Source: Eutypella sp. D-1
Taxonomy: Eukaryota > Ascomycota > Sordariomycetes > Xylariales > Diatrypaceae
DNA length: 64,000 nucleotides
NCBI GenBank assembly: GCA_023313575.1
Contig: JAJTTP010000011.1
Location: 558,001-622,000, forward strand
Direction of reading: 5' to 3'
The notes under the pieces were generated by a model that was given only the letters and a program-made list of their open reading frames with translations, was not told where the DNA came from and ran no database searches. Both the position numbers and the translations under genes were made by a program. Positions 11,476-22,993 of the stretch are shown here, in pieces. Position 1 is the first letter of the stretch. Every line of letters begins with the position of its first letter.

Positions 11476-12957
11476 TCAGTCCTTCTTAGCGCGACCGCGT
11501 CTGGCCAGAAACTTGTCGCGCCCGCCCTGGCTGGCCCAGTACTCGTTCAGTAGAACGGGAGCAGAATTCTTCAGCTTGGTTTCGGCCTCCCAAGTCGTGT
11601 CGATGGGGCTGTCGGAATACCCGACCCATTGGATCTCGAAATGGAAGCCACCCTGGCGCTTCTTCTCGTGCTGCAACACTCTAAAGGCGTGATACACCTC
11701 CCGAAGCCCCAAGTTGACGAATAAGGCGCGGCGCCGGCCACCCTGGGTCTTCCAGTAGTTAAATAATGTTTCTGCGGCGCCCCTCTGTATCTCCGCCTCT
11801 AGTTCCCAGGTCGCCTCGTTCTTGTTCTCGCCCACCCAGTGGATCAAGAGCTCAATGGCGTCGTCCTCAGTTTTTGATGGGCGATGTTCGAGAATGTCCT
11901 CGATCTCTTGTTCTTTGCCCTCATCCTCGTCGTCTTGTGCAACTGCGGCGGATTTTTTGCCCTTAGCAGGGCTCCGATCGTTCGCATCGGCTCTTGAGTT
12001 CTTGGGCGTGGATTTGGTTCGCGTCTTTTTCGCGACAGCGATTGGGCTCTTGTCGAGATCCTCCTCTGCAGAGTGAAAGTGAATATTAGTGACATGTCAC
12101 CCAGGTAAATTAAATGCAGGCAAGAGTAAAAAAAAGAAAAGAAAAGAAAAAAAAAACACCAAAGAAAATCAGGAAGGTCATCATACCATGCGCATCACCC
12201 ATGTCGGCTACCGGTACAAGTATATGGCCGGAGTTATCTTCCACCGCTGGGCCTTCGCTTCTGGTTGTAGAGAGCCGCCGGCTTCGGCGACCTAAACGGA
12301 CTCTATTAGCTGCTACTCCTTTAAAAGGAAATTGTTGAAAAATGTATAAACGTACTGCTGGTCCTGAGTGGAGTAGCCGTGGCGGGAGTATTCCTGGTGG
12401 AAGTATTCCTGACTGGCGTATTTCTGGCTGGAGAGGGCTTGCCTCTGCGGCTGGAGCTCGGGGTCTCAGAGGTGCGCGACTTGGCTTGTTTGGTACGCTG
12501 GCGTTGGGCCAGGGGGGTGCGTTGGGTGGCTTGTCCTATATGGGGGGATGCATAATGTCAGTTCAGCCACACACACAAACACACACACAGGCACACTCGC
12601 AAACATAGTTAAGAGCGAGCGCATTTCAACATCCAAAACGAAAGGTCAAAAAAGGAAAGAAAAAAAGAAGAAGAAAAAAAACGGCAAAGGAACCGTGAAC
12701 CCGGAGCAAATTCGCAGAGAGCGGCTGCTACCTTCATCATCCACCATTTCATCACGTAGGTCACGGTTGGCCTTTCTCTTAACGCCTCGTGATAGCATAC
12801 TGTGATGCTGGTCTTCTTTTCGATCTTTCTGACCCTCTTGGTGATCTTGATCGTCGTAGTCCTCGCCGTCGTCGTTGTCGTCCGGTTTAGACTTGGCCTT
12901 GGTAGATGGTGATGGGTTCATCCAACTGCCCATGACTTCCTTCAGGATCTTAGACAT
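11476..12957 (-). CDS. Double-chromodomain protein
   Basis: Four exons on the minus strand (12957-12732, 12535-12356, 12291-12187, 12065-11476), with consistent phase 1 junctions, encode 366 aa. The N-terminal half is charged and disordered, with acidic runs and Arg/Thr-rich repeats of the type RNTP (exon 2). Two chromodomain-like modules follow: residues about 223-275 (EIEDILEHR..LLIHWVG..ATWELE) and about 293-347 (VYHAFRVLQHE..FEIQWVGY..TTWEAE), each ending in a similar helix (LFNYWKTQGG and LLNEYWASQGG). By alignment to HP1, the second keeps all three aromatic-cage positions (Y295, W317, Y320) while the first keeps only W247. A role in binding methylated histone tails is inferred for module 2. 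It is not a standard HP1 since no chromoshadow domain was recognised. Expression and the first intron acceptor (after CATATAG) would need transcript data. Confidence 0.8.
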
Positions 12958-15248
12958 ACTGGAAAAAGAGAGAGTTTACTAACTCTGCTGTTGTTCTTTC
13001 TGGTAGAGGAGGAAGTACAGATGCAAGTTAAGTCGTAAGTTCCAAGAGCTAAAGACAGAAAAGGTAATGCGATTGACGATTGATGATTGACGACGATTGC
13101 CGATTGGCGTTGATCCTTAGCGCCTTAGGAGATATTATTGACGGATGGATCCCTGAATCTTGGCCTAAATCATCGAGATCGACTCTAGAGAGAGACCTAA
13201 GGGATAAAGCTGATAAGTTGCCAGATCGCCTATGTAAGTTTACCAGGTTACCAGCTTGTCAGGCTGCAAGTTTGTGAGGGTTTGTGGTTGTGTGATGTTA
13301 CCAGGTGTAGGTGTAGGTCAAAGAGAATGAAAAAGGCGCGATAGATAGAAGATTTAAGTAGTTGTATGTAATTCAGTCGGTGAGGTAACTGAGGGGATCA
13401 TAAACGATACTTAACTTAAGGAAAGAAGGAAGGAAGAAGTTATTAGTCTACAAGCCCTTAGAGTAATAGAACCACCCACAAGCCAGTCAAGTAGGATACG
13501 AAAGTAGGTACGGAGACGGAGTTATGATGCAGTATGTACAGGTAATTAATTAGCGTCGCAAATACCGAAACCACGAACAAGCAAACGAACAAGACGATGA
13601 TGTATTATTGATGTATTTCGTACCCTCCACGTCTACGGATAGTATGACTTGTACCTAGGTATGACCGAGTAGGGGGAACGGGCTAGAATTGATCAAGTAA
13701 AGTCCAGAATCTCAGTCAGGTTTTCATGGGTTTTCATAGGTAAGTACATGAGATCCCCACCTACACCCAACCGATAAGAATATCGGATAGAGGTAGTTGA
13801 TAAGAGGTTTAAAAAAGAATGAGAATTATTGATCGATGGAATATGGATGTTTAAGTACCTACCTGCCTAAGGTATCGTGGCAGGTACCTACATAGTACGT
13901 AACACACGTCACTTTGGATTGCTTAGAGCCATGGAGGTATCCAAGTAGGTGAAGTCGTGATGGTAAATGGGGGGCCAGTTGCAACTTCCCAATTCTGTCA
14001 GTTCGGTGTTCGGTAAGACCCGCTTCCGCTAATATGTAAAGTATCCGACCGGGCCCTGGGCGTGTGGGCGCAGTGTCTGGGGATGGTTCTGGGTCTTAAT
14101 TACTGGATCTGGAATAACTACCTCTTTCGGTAAATTGCTTACGTAAACTTGTTTCTCTCGATGATTGCTATTGGTATCACCTTCCCTGGTATGTACTATG
14201 TAGTTGCTACTTGCGGCTCTTTTCTCTCCAGTTTTCTCAATTTTGTATTTCTCTCCATCAATCTCCAGATTGGACATTTGTAGTGACATTGATATCTTCA
14301 TGTCCCTAGGGAGTCAGAGTTGGTACCTAATCAATCTGGATACCTACAAAGCCACCAGACAACAAGCTGTTAATGTGATGAAATTCTGTCTTCTATAGAT
14401 CATCCGACGTCGACTTGTTCAAACTACCAAACTACTAATTCTTAAGCCTATGTAATCATGAAAATGTATGCTTCTTCTAGTGAGTCTTACATTAGCGAAA
14501 GATGGTGCTTTTAACACTAGCACTCAACCAATCACACTTGTCTGGATAGGCAACTTGACTCAGCCTCGGTCGTTAATGTCCCTACGTATCATCATCAGGT
14601 TTCATAGGTGACAAATAATCATGGCCAAGTCAGGCTGAAATAAAAGTAGTGCAGTCGTTATTGAAACACTCATTGCTACCCCATAGCGTCCCGATAACTC
14701 AGGCATCAAACATTTCATATAGATTAACTTGACTTACAGCTACCATTTCCCGTACATTAACAATCCTTAAATGTACATAACACACATATTCAAAGTGACA
14801 ATATCAATTCGACGGCACTAGTTAAGCATTCACTATATATACAGGCTTATGTACAAGACTGACCCCCTTCGCGTCAACCACAAAGCCGATCCACTACGTG
14901 CCACTTGTTGTTTCCCGATTGGTAAATTGTCCAGTCCAAGAATAAAGGGAGAGATGTGGACGAATTGGGTACGGAGAGGTATGGCAGTTGGATGAAATAC
15001 AGGAAGTAAACATGGGTAAAAGATAAGAAAAGATTTGTGTTGCTTTGATGTGACTGGGGCCATGAGTTCATTAGGAAGTTCGGTGGTTTATCATACACAC
15101 CCACCCTGTGTGAACTGCCAATAATTCCTGTTATAGAAGCCAAACGTAGAACATACAAGAAGCAGAAAAGAGGTAAAATATACTGGGAAGAGGGCGGCAC
15201 AAAAAAAAGAATATCGAGTTGGGAAATGCGATGCTACTCCCTGCTCAA
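12958..15248. other. Gene-free region between the chromodomain gene and laccase
   Basis: About 2.3 kb of AT-rich sequence with short palindromic ACCTAC/GTAGGT-type motifs (for example 13853-13892). A 90-codon minus-strand frame at 14029-14301 has no recognisable motif, signal or splice partner. I see no supportable gene. Confidence 0.55.
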
Positions 15249-17091
15249 CTAGAACATCAGTTGGCGGGCCTTGACTCCCGAGGGCGGCTTTCGGAGCCCA
15301 GAGTCTGGCTTGGTTAGAGTGGAGTCCTCCCAGAAGTCGTTCCAGGCGGCGCAGGTATCCGCGAACTCAGCGGCCTGGTCATCAGTGATGAGGGCAGCTT
15401 GGTCAGAGACGCGCTCCATGAAGTCCACGCTGAGCCCGCCCGAGACGTGCCACGCAATGTGGCAATGCATGAGCCAGATGCCCGGGTTGTCGGAGACGAA
15501 CGCAACCACGAGCCACCCGCCCGCCGGCAACATCGTGGTGTCGCGGCGGGTCGGGTTCCGCGACCGCAGGCGCGCCTTGTCGGCCTCTGTGAAGTCGCCC
15601 TCGTTCTTCTCCGACGTCCCCAACACCAGCATGTCGTGCCCGTGCAGGTGCATCGGGTGGTCTATCGGCGACCCGTTCTCGATCACCCAGAACGTCCACA
15701 CGTCCTTCTCGTCCACATGGATCAGGTTGTTCGCCGCCGGGTACGACGTGTTGCCCTCCAGCACGTACTCCAGCACCGGCCGGTTCCAGTCCACGTTGAT
15801 CGCCGACCCGTTCACCTTCCACGTCACCACCGGCGCCACCTCGAACGTCACATCCATGGTGTTGGCACCGCTGGGCACGAACAGGTCGAGCGGTACGTCG
15901 CGCTCTAACACGGGGCTATAGTCGAGGCTATCCTTGCACCCGGTGTTCGCGGGGCGCTCGCCGTCCTTGGTCGGCAGTTTATCGTCATCCGCGCCCTCGT
16001 ACCGCACGATCGCGGCTGGGAACGGGTTACGCGACTTCCCGCACGGGTTCTCCTCATACAGCGTCACGTTCATCCAGTAACTACCGATCGCCTCCGTAGC
16101 GTTGATCACGACGTCCACGCGCTGCCCCGTGCCGAGGAAGACAGTGTCCGTCGTCAGCGGATCCACGGGGATGAAGTCCGTCTGGATGACTGTCATGTTG
16201 TGGTCCACGATCGACACCTGGTAGTTGTGCTCGACGGAGGGGTTGATGAGGCGTAGCCGATGCGTCTTGTTGGGTTCGAGAGTCACCACTGAGTACTCCC
16301 CGCCCTCGCCCAGTGGGTTGATGTTCTTCCCGTTGAACAGAACGTTATCGCTGTCGGGGGGCGCCGGGGAGGTCAGGATGGCTTCGGTCAAATTCTCTGC
16401 CGTCGGATAGTAGTAGTCTGAGATAGGGTAGGTCCCCAGGTCGACGTCGTAGTCGAGTGAAGAGGGTCCGTTGATTAGAATGGTGCCGTACACGCCATTT
16501 CCATACTGCGCAGAAAAATGAGAGTGGTACCACGACGTGCCGTACTGCCGAGCCCTGAACGTGTAGGTCTTTTGGGAACCGGGAGGGATCGGGCATTCCG
16601 TGACGCCGTTGACCCCGTCGTTGATGTTGTTGCCGACCATTCTAAGTCCGTGCCAGTGGATGGAGGTGCCGTTGTACTGGAGCCTGTTGACGATGGTGAC
16701 CTCGATGGTGTCGCCCCAGTCGGCCTCGAGAGTCGGGCCGGGCATCACTCCGTCGATGAGCATGACTTTCTCCTTGACGTGGCCATCAGGCCCCTCCCAT
16801 TCATCGTGTTCGGTGATCTCCCAGCGGAACTGAAAAAGGCTCGAGGTCAGCGCTATGTCCGCCAGCATTGCACGTTATGGTTGATCTTACCGTCTTCTTG
16901 CTTCCTTGAGGAGTCTCCTTATCATAGTCGGTGGTGATGTCGAACCCGTCGGACCAGCAGGCCCTGTTCGTAGGAGTGTTGCAGTTGCCCTGACGAGCCT
17001 CGATGGGCTGCAGCAGAGGAGGAACGGCGACTGCGCATGTTGCGAAGAGCAAACCGGACACGAGTCCGGAGACCGAATGGGCGAAGTGCAT
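15249..17091 (-). CDS. Secreted ascomycete laccase (multicopper oxidase)
   Basis: Exons 17091-16891 and 16829-15249 join in phase 0 to give 593 aa. Residues 1-22 are a signal peptide. All four copper-binding segments are present: HWHG (125-128), WYHSH (167-171), HPMHLHGH, and HCHIAWHVSGGL (522-533), with Cys523 as the type 1 copper ligand and Leu ten residues after it in the axial position. Laccases oxidise phenols and reduce oxygen to water outside the cell. The C-terminus has DSGL (576-579) followed by 14 more residues; in known ascomycete laccases the chain is cleaved after DSG-I/V/L and the new end plugs the trinuclear-site tunnel, so maturation by cleavage is inferred. Several N-x-S/T sites suit glycosylation. 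Nothing nearby suggests a pigment cluster. Confidence 0.95.
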
Positions 17092-20000
17092 CGTTGATGG
17101 CTGAAGCAGGGGAAAAAAGAAATCTTTGGAAGCCTTGCAAGGAAAGGGGCGATGCTGGTGAAGCTGCTGTGCTAGGACAGGAGTGGCGATGGCGATGCTG
17201 CTGCTGCTGTCGTGTCTCTCCATTAATCTGGCGACGGCACGCCACCTTATATAGAATTTTCCAGCCCCTGAGCGGCGTAGCATGCTTCCTTTGGACCAGG
17301 TAAGCTCCCTTCACAAGTGGCAAATCCATCGTGTCCCGTCGTCTCGACCTCCTTCTTGTCGCCGAGAGCCCGACACGCGACTTCGCTTCTCGGGAAGAGC
17401 GCTTCGCAAGTCTCTCGGCGCCCCTTGTCAAATCGATGGCATTGCTGACACTACCATCGCGTAATGTCAAGGTCGTCCTCCTCGACGCTGACGGTTCGTG
17501 AAGTCTCGTATGAGCCTTGTCGACGAGAACACCCCCCGACTTGGTTCTGGAACGTCTTCAGGCGGACGTGGGCCTCGAACGGGGAAGAAATATCCTAGTC
17601 GTCGATGCCAATAGTTCGAGCCGTTGCAGGAAGAGGGTGTCAGATTCCATTCAAGAACTATACGATAGGTCAAACGTTATCCTGGCCCGGGAACGTTGCC
17701 AAGGGGAGCAGTGCTCTCGTGCCTTAGCCTGAGCTCCACATTTAACGTTAGGCGGGCAAAGCCCCTATTGCGGAATTAGTATATCGACATTTGAAGGAAG
17801 CGAGGATGGGCAGCCTCAAGGTGGCTGCCTATTCGACACCCATCAGCTATATCGAACCATGACAAGGGAGCTAGCAAGGCAATTTCGGGCTCTAAGCTCA
17901 CCGGGCTGGTTGTAATCGTGCGTATGTGACAAAGCTACCTCGCCCGCTAGTCTCACCGGTAAGTGGGAGCCAGGAAGGCCCCGATGGTCGTGCCTATACA
18001 GACAGGGCTGGAGGAGCAAATGCTCAGGAATGTGAATAGATGAGTCTAGGTGCACGGTAGTGTGACAAGACGTTGGACGCTTGCAGTTGCGCGAAAAGGG
18101 GCACAGGGTCAAGTAAGGAATACGACCCTGCAGAGACCGGATAGCATGCAGGAAACACGAGATACCTGGTATGTACAGATCTTATTAAGCGGAATCCTGA
18201 TAGCCAGATCTAGGACTTATCATTCCAGGAAACCAACTCGGTCTGGAATAGGAACTTGATGTCCGCCAATAAACGAGAATAGTTCATCTCAGCTCGTGGT
18301 TTTCTCTCCCGGGCTAGGCTGACAGATGTCAAAAACGTACCAAGGCTAGCTGCGTGATCAGAGATTAAGAGGACGGGTAGTGAGTCTGGTGGCATAGGTT
18401 GTGGACCATCTCGGAAGCAAAGTCCAATATCAAGAATCTTGGGAAGCCCTTACATCTTTCCCCTGATGGATGTTATGCCACATTGCCACCTCACAAGAAG
18501 GGCGAGCACACAATGAAGCCACCCGCGCAACCATGACTAGCTTTGCACGAACGCCCAACGGCTCGACTGACTTGCACATAAATTCCAGTCGCCTGTGATA
18601 GTGGGTTTTCATGTTCTTTGAAGACCATTGATAGGATCTACGAGAAAGCCAAGAGTGGCACGGCTCAGGAGCTGACCTCAAGTATAGGTCATGGCGTTTA
18701 TAGCCCACTATATAATATTTACAGCTGAGAGTCATGTGGCTTTTCAAGATTGAGGCTGAAAGAAGACCTGAACGATGGCTATGGGTTCTCTTTGTGGATG
18801 GGATTTAACTGCTGACGGCCTTTCGGAGTGATTCCCGATTCTCCGGTAACATGGCTCGGAACTGAGAAGCGAGAGGGCAGTGGGATCCTCCAGGAAGGGA
18901 TGATGATATCAAGACAATGATTGTCAGGGGCACTCACATAAGCCACAACTGAAAAGCGGGCCCAGCGGAAGGGCTGTCACTCCGTGCACGGGATCAACAC
19001 GACGCCCGAGGTTGCGAAGCCTCGAGTCGCTGTGACCCTATATCACCTCTTGGCTCCTAGGCTTCAGCTCATGGGAGGATCTGATTTTCTTGTTCGAGCA
19101 GCGCGTCAGCTCGTTAGCGCCACTGACTGCATGGTGCAGGGCTCCGATCCGACTTGAAGGTTGTGGACAGTAAAAATAGGTAGGCCAATCAAAGTACGCA
19201 TGCCGTTCTGCCACCTTTACCAGGATGACGCTCGGCTTCGTTCACGCGAAAACTTATACGTTTGTAGGCCGCGCCACATGCAGCTCAGGTGTAACTTCGA
19301 GAAGACCTCGAAACAGGGGAAATCAGGTGGAGTGGGCCATTCCAGCCGAATAGGTGATAGCAAGGCAGATATGCAGGTCCCCCCGTATTCCATGCACGTG
19401 GAAGAACGATCCTCTACCAGGTTCATTACGACTCAGATATGCGTGCAACACAAGGCCTGTGAACACGATGTAGCTAGATAATGCAAGCCGCACGACCACA
19501 TGCATCAAACCAGGTTTTTTTTAATTAGTCCCTGAGTTAGTCTTCAGATGGTATGAACGAGTAAACTGGATTGCGATAATGATAGATGGTCGATCGCGTC
19601 AATGCCACTATAATAGCGGATCTTCCCATCCTCAGCCCTGTACATATTTCGCTTTCTATTTCACTTGCCATTGCGGATCTCGGATGCTACGCGGTGTAGG
19701 ATCGGGAGAGACTAGGTTGAAGGCTTCCCCTGCGCGGCGAACACTAAGCCGAACCACCCTGGCTATTTAATAGGCAGAGGTATGGGCTTTGGTTCACGTG
19801 AGCGACGTCTAGGATAATAGGGGGGCGATGTGCGGCCCTGATTCGGTGGTTTTAATATACTCGAGCTGCATCACATCCTAGCAAGCTCGGCGTGGTCGGT
19901 CCCCGACCGCCGGAGAAGAAAGGTCAACGAGAAATCAACCAGCCGCGAGTTCTCCGAGCCCGTCATCGTCACCTCTACCATCTGCTTGCGTTACAATCCG

Positions 20001-22993
20001 AGGGTGTAGACGACACCCTAAGTTGTGTTCCCCCGCTATGTTGCGGTGACAGTCCTTGGGAAATCACCTCACAATCCTGGACAGCGTTACAATGCCTAGC
20101 AATGAATGACTCGATCGACTGCAACAAATGCCCTTGCTGCAGATGCGAAGTATCCGGCAGGCTCTTCGTCGCTACACATGGCAACATGCTTATTAATGTA
20201 AGGCGAAGCGCGATAGGACTGTCGAAAGTGGCTTTATTGATTCTAGCTGCAGGCCGGATGTGCCCGCGTTGGTGGACATGAGGCCGGCGTCCGCCCGAGA
20301 GTTGCATTCCGCCGACAACTTTCAAGTAATGCGAACATGGCCGGAACTAACAAGCGCCCGCCACGAGCATGGCCCCGGTGACCTCGACCGTTTGTGTCAT
20401 GCAGTGCGTTCCCGCGATGCGATTATAATCCAACCAGACTCGCATATCCCTTTTTGCCAAAGATATAGATACCCAAGATTGACCGGATCACTCCACAGCC
20501 ATGAATATTCTCATACTCAATAGAGGTAATTAATTAATTGGCGGGTCTCCACTGTTGTGAATAGGGGCTCAATTTCATTTCACGCCCAAGTTTTCCCAAA
20601 TCAGAGACTGAAGAGTAGCACAATCTTCCGGAACCTTCCGAGTCGTACAGATATAGAATGCCAGTCTGCCAGTGAACACCTATGCACCTCATTTCCATTT
20701 GCAGGCGTTGCCTTGCAACATTTCTTAGTTGCTTCTTCCATGCACCTCCTTGTGATTTAATAGCTGTTATCTGATTGGCGCCAAGCCTCGGGCCATATAG
20801 CCAATATGAACGTTAGCTATCGGCCAACGTCCTCAGAACGGTCAGTGCAACGTCGAAATGCTGCGGCAGGTCAAGGAATGCTTCCTCAAAAAGTTGAAAG
20901 GACTCGCACAGCAGAAGCCATTCCCAGATATTGGCATTATCAAATCCATGACTAACCGCCAACCGCAACAATCTCTGCATCGAAATGAGTCTAGTTGTAG
21001 AACAATTTCCACTTGGTGCTTCTCGTCGCTTTCTAGGCCAAATACTACCCCCACAATGTGACGACGATTTCGAATCATATTTCCCCGCAATGCATCTTCG
21101 GCTGTGGAAGCTACTCCTTTAAGCGGATGTAGTATGTGAGAACGGAGTTGTAGGGATGAGGCGATCAGTGACTTCCATTCTCGGCCGACAATACCTTTAC
21201 GTAGCTAGCTTGTCCACGCATCATATACCACGCTGAGGTTGGCAACAAGCACGGCAGAAAAGTTCGGCATGCAATCGAGTTAAGTTCTTCCCTTAATATT
21301 ATTGGGCATAAGGTGGTACATTACTTCACTCTTCCGCTCGGGTAGTTCAAAGGCGCATTCAGTTCAAATTCTAGAGACATAGCCATTGCTTTTGAGGCCG
21401 CATTGCAAACCCCGTTCATTTTCAACGACCTTTTTCACTTGGATCTGCCGTTTATGTGCGATGCCTCCTCTCTAGGTCTTGTGTATTCGGTAAGTTCCCT
21501 CTCAGCTTATTTCCTTACTAGAGACAGGAGTGATTCATCGAATATACATTTTGTGGTTTTATTGACAATCATAGCACTCCCAAGGTATCACCAGGATGCC
21601 CCCTCTGAAGTTAAGAAGCCAGTCGTCATTCTCTTGCTTGTTGGTGGTAGTTAGAGCTATAAGCGACGCAACTCAGCCCACTTGATAGCCACAGTATTAC
21701 CCAAACTTGGGCACAGGAAACCGAAATCAATCATCTCAGTAAACTTTATCAACGTAGTCCACTGAAGGGTGTATCGGAATGGGTTGCTAGTATCAAGGAT
21801 TTGGTACAGACTCGGAGCGTCAGAGAGGGTCACTGTGCGGTAACTTATTAGTATTATGGGGAGGACCCCTAGCCTATTGGTATTACGTGACAAGACATAT
21901 AGAACGTAGACGCGGATACACGAGCCCTTTGGCACATCACCCAATGTAACAGGTATACCGAGGAGGTGTACCAAGTTATATAATGTACAGTTTGTTATAG
22001 CCGATCTGCCCAAGCAAGGACTAAGCCATACTATTTCTGCAGGACTCCCCTTTTCTTTCTACCAGACAGTACTGCATTTAACATTACAGTATCCAATTCT
22101 TTTAATCTCCCATTATTTATATTGCTCTCATGAAGCAATTGTCTACTAATTACAATATCTCTTGTTCTCTTGGGAAAATAATCAAGCAGGATTTCAATTT
22201 GTGTCTGCACACGCTATTCTGTTTATTTCTTTTTCTTACCTCTTTGCTTTTCCGTCTGTCTTCGGTGAAGTCCTTGTCACTCGTTGCGGCCCTATTTCAT
22301 ACCGATCCATGTCACCATGGATGCAACCATTGATGCAACTAGGCAAGGGGATATCAAGTACCGGAAGCTTAAACCAATTATACATTGGGTTTAAGGAAGT
22401 GACACAGGCTGTTACAAGATCGTCACTGCTACAGAATGGGAGACATGCAACAGAGTAAGCCCAATGGACGAGTTACAGTCGGCTGCCCATGCGAACTGGC
22501 ATGCCGAGGGATGGATAAGGAAATTGTTTAAATACCAGCCCTAAGAGAAAGTGTCTCGTGAAATTATTAATACGACTCTTTCTTCATGATTATCGAATTG
22601 TTGTACGGACAAGGCAAATTGGACCATGTGCCAGTCGATTGAAAATATAACCGACACATTCAAGCTGATGTAGCCTCGTAAAACATGATAAGCGTTGAAG
22701 GACGTGAAAAACAATCTTACTATTCAAGTGCCGCTTCATTCTAGCACAGAAAGCGTAATGCAAAATTTAAAATTATAATATAAAACGAAGTACTAGATAA
22801 TTGATGGATATATGAATTCACGTATTCAAGGTCTATCAAACAGATGAAAAGGAACGAACAGCATCTTAAAACATAAGGAATTTAGATGCTATTAAATCCA
22901 ACTCCACAAGGGGTTGTTGGTATTGATAGGACTCTGAAAGACTGGAAGTCTCGAGCAAGATATTTGCCCTAAAGTGGGTAAGGCAGTTCGATG
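17092..22993. other. Longest gene-free stretch, probably degraded sequence
   Basis: Nearly 6 kb with no intact gene found. GC-richer patches (for example 17300-17470 and 19890-20430) carry open frames of 60-130 codons whose composition looks protein-like, but stops interrupt them and no family could be recognised; they may be relics. A perfect 7-bp hairpin (GGCAGCC/GGCTGCC) lies at 17809-17829. The right end is the AT-rich 3' flank of the sugar transporter. Confidence 0.5.
17246..17253 (-). promoter_or_regulatory. Candidate TATA box of the laccase gene
   Basis: TATATAAG on the minus strand, 155 bp before the laccase start codon. The same octamer stands at nearly the same distance before two other genes of this window. 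Confidence 0.55.

Noticed and set aside
14029..14301. 90-codon minus-strand frame
   Set aside because: Lysine- and asparagine-rich, no recognisable family and no promoter or splice context; chance opening is as likely.
14367..14760. TGTTAA..TTAACA pair that could be LTR ends
   Set aside because: Flanks differ (no target-site duplication) and there is no TATA or other internal LTR sign.
21570..21655. 5S-rRNA-like words: CATAGCAC and GAAGTTAAG 29 bases apart
   Set aside because: Spacing roughly resembles 5S rRNA, but the pairing helices do not form and the 3' half does not match, so at best a decayed pseudogene. A covariance-model search would decide.
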